DNA of 64,000 bases, taken from positions 16,748,713 through 16,812,712 of the forward strand of contig OX388309.1 in NCBI GenBank assembly GCA_947579605.1, read 5' to 3'. A program made the position numbers and the translations under genes. The notes beneath the pieces were generated by a model. The model was not told the DNA's origin. It did not search any database and worked only from the letters and a program-made list of their open reading frames with translations. This document shows positions 60,101 through 64,000 of the stretch, in pieces. The DNA comes from Athripsodes cinereus. Taxonomy: Eukaryota > Arthropoda > Insecta > Trichoptera > Leptoceridae. The stretch's first letter is position 1, and every line of letters starts with the position of its first letter.

Positions 60101-63100
60101 ATCAAGCATTGTATTGGCAGACATATAGCATTTCTTATTGCTGTCAACTACGTTAAACATGTTATCTTTATTATCGACTACGACATTAGTGTTAATAAGG
60201 ACAGTTGTTATATTTGCAGCAGAAGGTGGAGTTAATTTCCTAAATGTTGCATTTCTTTTAGGAGATTCTCTTTCTTTTGGTAAAGCATCATAAGTCCCAT
60301 TTATTTTTTTTGTGAAAGTGCAATTAGTTTCTACCAGATTTTGATGGCGAGGAGACAATATTTGATTAGGAAGAATGATAGTATTCTCCATTTCCATCTG
60401 AGGTCTATTCACTGTTCGTATTCTTTGTGGAGCCAATGGCAACTTGTTGTATGTGATATTTATGCTTTCTCTACCGGTTTCTTTTATAAATGACTCACTC
60501 ATTCCATCTCCCATTAAAAATGAATCATCTTTATTATGCACAATGTCTCTATTTTCTTTTTCACTTCCTTTTCTGAATGTATCATATTTTGACCTTACAT
60601 TCTTCATAAAATCCTCAGACAGCCCTCTTAAATCATCAGTATTGCAATTTGCATTTAACGCAAGAAATTTGTCAAAATTGTCTTCAGGATCTGGCTTAAG
60701 GAAGGATTTTCTTAGTTGAAATTTAGGTTGACCATTTGGCAATCTATCATCGATTGGTTCCAGTATACTGTTGAATGTTCCTGAATTAATTAGACTACTT
60801 TCCATCACACTTCTTCCCTGTGGAGTTGCTGTGATTGAGTTGACGAGGTTAGACTCCACAGAGCTAGCCATGCTGGGAAGAGGAGATCCAATCAAACTAT
60901 CTTCTTGACTATGAGATAACATACTGGTGCTCATTTCCTTCTCATCTAATATACTAATATCCATGGAATTGTGAACAGTTCCACCTTCCTCATCCGCCTC
61001 TAAATTGTCTAAAAACAATCAACTAAATTAATTTATTGTGTCAATGACTTGCAATGAAAGAGACAATCATATAGCATATGAAAATTTATTTATTTCAAAT
61101 ATAATATTCTATGACAGATACAAAGTGTCAAAGATATTCAGATAGTTACAAATATACGAGGGTTGTTACTTAAGTTTTGAGATACGGCAAAACCAGTGTG
61201 AATATGTCAAATCTGATATTGCCATGGTAAAATTTGAAACATTTTATGATAAACATACTCAGAACGTTTTGTCATACGAGTGATATTTCTATCGTTTACA
61301 CGCACTTGAAAAATTAACTTGTCAAAAAAATGGAATTAAATTGTGAACATTTTCGTACGATAATTTTCTATGACTTTCGACATGGATTAAACCAACAACA
61401 GTGTGCCGATCAACTCGTTGGGACTTTTGATAATGAAGCACCATTTCGAACCATCATGATCCAGTGATTTTCTGAATTCAACCGTGATCACACTTAGTTA
61501 CAGGACGAATTTCGTGTAGGTCGTCCAAAATCGGTTGTTGTGCCATAAAACATCAATGCTGTGCATGAACTGATTTTGTAAGATCATCATGTGACATACA
61601 ATAAGATTGAGGTATGCTTGGACATTAGTTTCACTTGCATACATTTAATTTTGCATGAACATTTGACTGTTTGACTGTCAAAAAGATTTTTTCGCATTGG
61701 ATACCGCATAGTTTGGCAATAGCTCAAAAAAAGGCTCGTGTCGATTGTTGCAAACAAATGATGAAAAAATTTAATTGTGGTGCTTCAAAAGACATTTATA
61801 AGATTGTGACAGACGACGAATCATAGATCTATGCATGTGAGCCCGAAACTAAACAATAATAGCCTGCATGGGTCTTTCAAAACGAGCCAAATCCAACAAA
61901 AGTAGTTCGCGCATGAAGCACTTCAAAGTAAATGGTCACCTGTTTTTTCGAAATTACTGGACATATCGCTACCATTCTTTTAGAGCAACATAGAATGGTT
62001 AATTCTGAATGGTATACCATCATTTTTTTGCCAGATGTGTTTGAAAAAATAAGGGAAACCAAATGCAGAAGACGAATCATTCTTCACCACGATAATGTAA
62101 GCTCTGACACATCAGCTCAAACAAGTGCATTTTAGCATTCAAAACATCGAATTGATGGGTAATCCGCCGTACAGTTTTGATTTAGCACCTACTGATTTTT
62201 TATTATTCCCGCAGATCAAAAATAAATTGTGAGGTCAACGTTTTTCGACGCCTAAAGAGGCGGTTGATACGTTCATATCACATGTTCTGGAGGTACCTCA
62301 ATCAAACTGGAAAAAGAGCATCGAAAATTGGTTCAAACGCATGCAAAAGTGTATTGATCTTTATGGAGAATATTTTGAAAAACAATAAAGTCATTTTTGA
62401 TTATAAATATCTGTTTTTAGTTGAATATCCCAAAACTTAAATAGTAACCCTCGTATATGATAAAGGGTTGTTCAACAAGAACTTTGTTTTTTAATTGTGG
62501 CAACACCAGCAACATGATAGTTTTGACATTTAATTTTTTGACGTATTCGTAGTGGATGCATTGGCAATTGTTGCAATGAATTCAATTTCGCTTGAAAATC
62601 GCATTAAAATAATTAAAATCCATTATGAAAATGGTGGTTCTGCTAAAGTGACATTTCGTCAAATTCGTGATATTTTCGGACAACATAATCGTCCTTCTGA
62701 GACCGCTATTAAGAATTTGGTCGCTAAATTTGAGTCGACAGGCTCGATACAAAATGTGTTAACACCAACGCGTGTACGACCGGGTCGTTCAACTGAAAAC
62801 ATCGCAGCCGTGAGCCACAGTGTTGAAGCAGATCCAAATTTGTCAATTCCTCGACGTTCTCGACAATTGGGATTATCCAAAACCACCACATGGCGAATTT
62901 TGCGTAAGGATTTGGCTTTGAAGCCTTACAAGGTTCAACTGGTGCAGGAATTGAAGCCGAACGACCATTCAAATCGCCGTAGATTCGCTCAATTCATTCA
63001 GGAACAACCCGCTGGTTTTTCTGAAAAAATCATTTTTTCAGACGAAGCCCATTTTCACTTGTCAGGGTACGTCAACAAGCAAAATTGCCGCATTTGGGCT

Positions 63101-64000
63101 TCTGAAAATCCTAGAGCAATTATTGAGAAGCCGTTGCATGCTCAGCGTGTCACTGTATGGTGCGCTATGTGGTCTGGAGGCGTGATTGGGCCGTTTTTTT
63201 TCGAAGATGAGACTGGAAATGCGGTAACGGTCAATGGATCACGCTATCGCAAGATGTTGACAACTCAATTTTGGCCTATTATTGATGACGTGGATATCAC
63301 TGACATGTGGTTTCAACAGGACGGTGCCACATGTCACACAGCCAATGAAACGATCAATTTATTGCAAACCAAATTTCCCGATCGCATGATTTCACGAAAC
63401 TCAGCTGTTAGGTGGCCAGCCAGATCGTGTGATTTAACGCCACTGGATTATTTTTTGTGGGGCTATGTTAAGGACAGAGTCTATACGGAGCCAATTGAAT
63501 CGATTGCAGCCTTAAAACTCAAAATCCGTGATGTGATTAGCGAAATAGTCCCGCCATTTTGCCAAAAAGTGATTAAAAACTTTGATGAAAGAATCGACAT
63601 CTGTCAGCGTGCTCGTGGTGGACATTTGTCAGATATCATTTTTCATGCATAATTGCCAAACTTTTCTCTTTGCAATTCAATAAAAATTTTAATCATCTTC
63701 ATCAAATTTTTTTGTTTTATTTTGTTTTAAAAAACAAAGTCCTTGTTGAAAAACCCTTTACATGACTATGATTGTATTTTACCTTTTATGTTAATACTCT
63801 TGTTGGAAGTTACAGAACCCTGCCTCGAAAAATTGGAAGAGTTAAAGGCACCAGAGTCATCCATAGCTATAGAGCTCACCAGACTTGGTGGAGACATGTT
63901 GGCTATGGAGCTATTCCTGCTACCTACAGCACCTGGAATATAGCACACCACATCAATAAAGAGCTAATCAATATATACATAGTGAAGTACTCACCACATG
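48197..64000 (-). CDS. Ser/Pro-rich protein with SxIP-like motifs, possibly SLAIN-like microtubule plus-end factor (partial, 5' end outside)
   Basis: Exons on the minus strand: 63995-64000 (end only), 63783-63932, 59917-61008, 57120-57506, 56834-57031, 56423-56556, 54123-54384, 52880-52952 and 48197-48260. All borders are GT..AG and all phases agree, giving about 787 residues to the stop. The protein is low-complexity: Ser-rich and acidic early, basic Pro/Ser-rich late. The 73-base exon encodes RLPRPSGLPRPASGIPKRP, whose SGIP with basic neighbours fits the EB1-binding SxIP motif. The C-terminus ends in Asp-Cys-Tyr, reminiscent of the DGCY end of SLAIN proteins as I recall it. The gene model is strong; the family call is tentative, since no large folded domain is visible. 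Introns hold mariners, MITEs and LINE fragments. Confidence 0.72.
48560..48665 (-). repeat. interspersed repeat with GGCGAGTTTATC block
   Basis: Same family as 41958-42075: AGAGGGCGAGTTTATCGC followed by GCGATCTCTTCCAACTA. Confidence 0.55.
48925..49030 (+). repeat. fragment of the long-armed hAT family
   Basis: TTAATTGCCTGATG and TTGAGACTTTCAAACAA match the arm at 22280 and 37395. The remainder up to 49150 is AT-rich and not clearly related. Confidence 0.5.
49640..50458 (+). pseudogene. LINE C-terminal fragment interrupted by a MITE
   Basis: The first part encodes DRDIYKILHGHYNCSE and HGFKLDGCRF. After a 534-bp insertion (49825-50358) the same frame continues with RVVNHWNSLPPELVE and LNSFKNLYDSLKL before a stop at 50456. 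This is the usual C-terminal end of CR1/Jockey-group LINE proteins (FNRVVNxWNxLP). Removing the insert and one TAA copy rejoins the frame exactly. Confidence 0.7.
49825..50358. mobile_element. PIF/Harbinger-type MITE with TAA duplication
   Basis: The ends TG(T/G)GGTGTTC.CA..TTTGGCGAATAT are inverse of each other and flanked by TAA (49822-49824 and 50359-50361), typical of Harbinger elements. Inside, GGCGATATTCGCC-like motifs repeat near both ends. The reading frame of the host LINE fragment confirms the borders. Confidence 0.75.
50553..50950 (-). repeat. hAT-arm fragment split by a SINE
   Basis: AGGTCTATTTTCATTAAAAA and the block at 50850-50930 (ACTTGTTTGAATGTTTC, CTAAGACATTGAGCAACATGG) match the inverted arm and its flank at 37340-37440. 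The SINE at 50655-50843 interrupts it. Confidence 0.55.
50655..50843 (+). mobile_element. tRNA-derived SINE, copy 4
   Basis: TAGCCTGGAGG and GGTTCGATCCC are intact, with the full body and an A-rich tail. It starts with GAGTTCGTCGG as does copy 1, so that text belongs to the SINE. Confidence 0.8.
50951..52234. other. intron sequence without recognised gene
   Basis: AT-rich and including a GA microsatellite (51338-51356). The short stretch 51424-51545 can be read as a peptide on the plus strand (NAMFYAENFGWGLAKRGQF...LRRKYEELNLI) that looks protein-like but has no start and is not recognised; it may be a transposon fragment. Confidence 0.35.
52235..52345. repeat. tandem duplication of about 55 bp
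   Basis: TTTTTACTATTTGTCACAAGG followed by CTCGTTTCCTGCCAG occurs twice in a row with two or three differences. Confidence 0.8.
52346..52520 (+). repeat. SINE-like repeat, body only
   Basis: Shares CCTGGGTGTTAATG, ATACAAGATTCATATCTTAG and GTGAATTGTCTCT with 34200-34330 and 53375-53450. Confidence 0.45.
53474..53745 (+). pseudogene. LINE reverse transcriptase C-terminal fragment
   Basis: Reads RRILSFFGHIIRREPDNLEKII, GVEGRRSRDAAGG and EEDKARWRSLSL, the end of an RTE/R4-like protein, then an (AGA)n tract. It is followed at 53785 by the CACTTGGGATACGGCGTGAT block found at other RTE ends. Confidence 0.6.
53925..54060 (+). repeat. interspersed repeat ending in (AATA)n
   Basis: Inverted relative of 41958-42075 and 48560-48665. 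The (AATA)n end at about 54038-54058 shows the 3' side of the family. Confidence 0.55.
54773..56396 (-). mobile_element. mellifera-type mariner, dead, with a LINE insert
   Basis: The terminal text CGAGGGTTGCTATTTAAG..TTTTGAGATA (right, inverted) pairs with a degenerate left end AAGGGTTTCTATTTAAG..TTTTGAGATA. Transposase pieces in several frames include REHFRVIIFYDFR-like text, HHDNVSSHTSAQTSAFLS, NPDLAPNDF and RMQKCIDLAGEYFEKQ. Stops and shifts abound. About 355 bp of LINE (55381-55738) replaces the continuity of the middle. Confidence 0.8.
55381..55738 (+). pseudogene. RTE-like LINE 3' fragment inserted in the mariner
   Basis: Open text GVWRIRYNEEVYNLYDEPNI, IKVGRLRWAGHVERM and GRRSVGRPN is the RTE protein end, followed by more of the same in another frame (DWKSTCQDRGRWRRMLEEAK). 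It ends in a short GATGATGGATA simple repeat, as RTE elements do. Comparison with the uninterrupted mariner at 61157 locates both borders within a few bases. Confidence 0.75.
57570..57680 (-). repeat. interspersed repeat with GGCGAGTTTATC block
   Basis: Same family as 41958-42075, abutting the next MITE. Confidence 0.5.
57692..59074. mobile_element. 1.38-kb TA-flanked DNA element with repeated GGTACGACTTA motifs
   Basis: The ends GGGTAAGGTTGCT and their inverse are flanked by TA (57690-57691 and 59075-59076), as in Tc1/mariner-type elements. The decamer AAGTCGTACC or its inverse, with one or two changes, occurs about eight times, clustered at 57708-57935 and 58660-59060. A decayed RTE fragment occupies the middle. 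No transposase was seen. Confidence 0.7.
58225..58500 (+). pseudogene. RTE-like LINE 3' fragment
   Basis: LRWFGHVERMNEDRMTKKIY, GARRRGRPRIK and RACMRNCMTATEAKEVCYDR are recognisable, with stops. The CTGCCTACCCCGCGAG..GTGACGGTATGT block follows. Confidence 0.65.
59415..59700 (-). repeat. repeat shared with 44829-44975
   Basis: The minus strand reads CAGGGCAGAAACCAACTTCC and ATTCAGAACGTTTCTGC, similar to the segment in the last Vps72 intron. Unclassified. Confidence 0.35.
61157..62453 (+). mobile_element. mellifera-type mariner, full length but mutated
   Basis: Inverted ends CGAGGGTT(G/A)(T/C)TA.TTAAGTTTT flanked by TA (61155-61156 and 62454-62455); 1297 bp. The transposase can be followed from MELNCEHFRTIIFYDFRHG to RMQKCIDLYGEYFEKQ but carries several in-frame stops and shifts, including changes near the HHDNVSS catalytic region, so it is inactive. 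It resembles the copy at 54773 without the LINE insert. Confidence 0.85.
62463..63758 (+). mobile_element. intact Tc1/mariner-superfamily transposon
   Basis: A 1296-bp element with inverted ends AAGGGTTGTTCAACAAGAAC and AAGGGTTTTTCAACAAGGAC (29 of 31 bases equal overall) and flanking TA (62461-62462 and 63759-63760). It carries one uninterrupted transposase. It lies only 9 bp from the end of the dead mariner upstream, within an intron of the SxIP-protein gene. Confidence 0.9.
62576..63652 (+). CDS. DDD transposase, 358 residues, intact
   Basis: Cut-and-paste transposase. The N-terminal helix-turn-helix region begins SLENRIKIIKIHYENGG and contains TAIKNLVAKFESTGS, the DUF4817-like type common in insects; a second DNA-binding part contains SRQLGLSKTTTWRILRKDL. 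The catalytic core shows SDEAHF (D156), QQDGATCHTA (D249) and SCDLTPLDYFLWG (D286). The last two Asp have 36 residues between them, unlike classical mariner (34). The start is ATG 62576; an upstream in-frame GTG at 62552 is less likely. No frameshift or stop, so it may be functional. Confidence 0.9.
   Translation: MNSISLENRIKIIKIHYENGGSAKVTFRQIRDIFGQHNRPSETAIKNLVAKFESTGSIQNVLTPTRVRPGRSTENIAAVSHSVEADPNLSIPRRSRQLGLSKTTTWRILRKDLALKPYKVQLVQELKPNDHSNRRRFAQFIQEQPAGFSEKIIFSDEAHFHLSGYVNKQNCRIWASENPRAIIEKPLHAQRVTVWCAMWSGGVIGPFFFEDETGNAVTVNGSRYRKMLTTQFWPIIDDVDITDMWFQQDGATCHTANETINLLQTKFPDRMISRNSAVRWPARSCDLTPLDYFLWGYVKDRVYTEPIESIAALKLKIRDVISEIVPPFCQKVIKNFDERIDICQRARGGHLSDIIFHA

Overview
This is AT-rich eukaryotic DNA from an arthropod, most likely an insect. 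The evidence is spliced genes with GT..AG introns, I-clade, Jockey-like, RTE-like and LOA-like LINEs, mellifera-type mariner copies, many hAT MITEs and tRNA-derived SINEs. The species cannot be named from the sequence. A 200-base run of N (35267-35466) is an assembly gap.

Three host genes are supported. (1) A Rab33-like small GTPase on the minus strand (exons between 395 and 4610, complete, 233 residues); it has Leu where the catalytic Gln should be and a degraded NKxD motif. (2) Vps72/YL-1, the H2A.Z-binding subunit of SWR1/SRCAP-type remodelling complexes, on the plus strand (four 3' exons, 37081-45431; the 5' exons were not found). (3) A long Ser/Pro-rich protein on the minus strand (eight complete exons plus a sliver of a ninth, 48197-64000, 5' end outside the window) with SxIP-like repeats and a C-terminus ending in Asp-Cys-Tyr, possibly SLAIN-like. 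Vps72 and the third gene converge on a quiet 2.8-kb interval.

Most of the rest is transposable-element sequence. 4733-10291 is a full-length I-clade LINE with a 12-bp target duplication, inserted about 120 bp upstream of the Rab start codon. 10527-11404 is a hAT MITE carrying four internal tandem repeats. 12200-13100 is a palindrome-bearing tandem array. 13100-19266 is a hAT-like element whose terminal repeat was hit by a second full-length I-clade LINE (13190-18661). 20967-33175 is a nest: a fold-back repeat holds one hAT-type element (21830-31765), which holds both a second hAT-type element (21913-26468, itself split by a Jockey-like LINE) and a LOA-like LINE (26909-30417). RTE and Penelope-like fragments flank the gap. 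Introns of Vps72 and of the third gene hold SINEs, hAT, Harbinger-type and TA-flanked MITEs, two dead mariners and one Tc1/mariner-superfamily element (62463-63758) with an intact transposase.

The host genes share no evident pathway. I saw no operon, CRISPR array, rRNA or clear functional tRNA, and nothing that amounts to a new multi-gene system. The strongest leads are the altered Rab, the intact autonomous elements and the insertion history.
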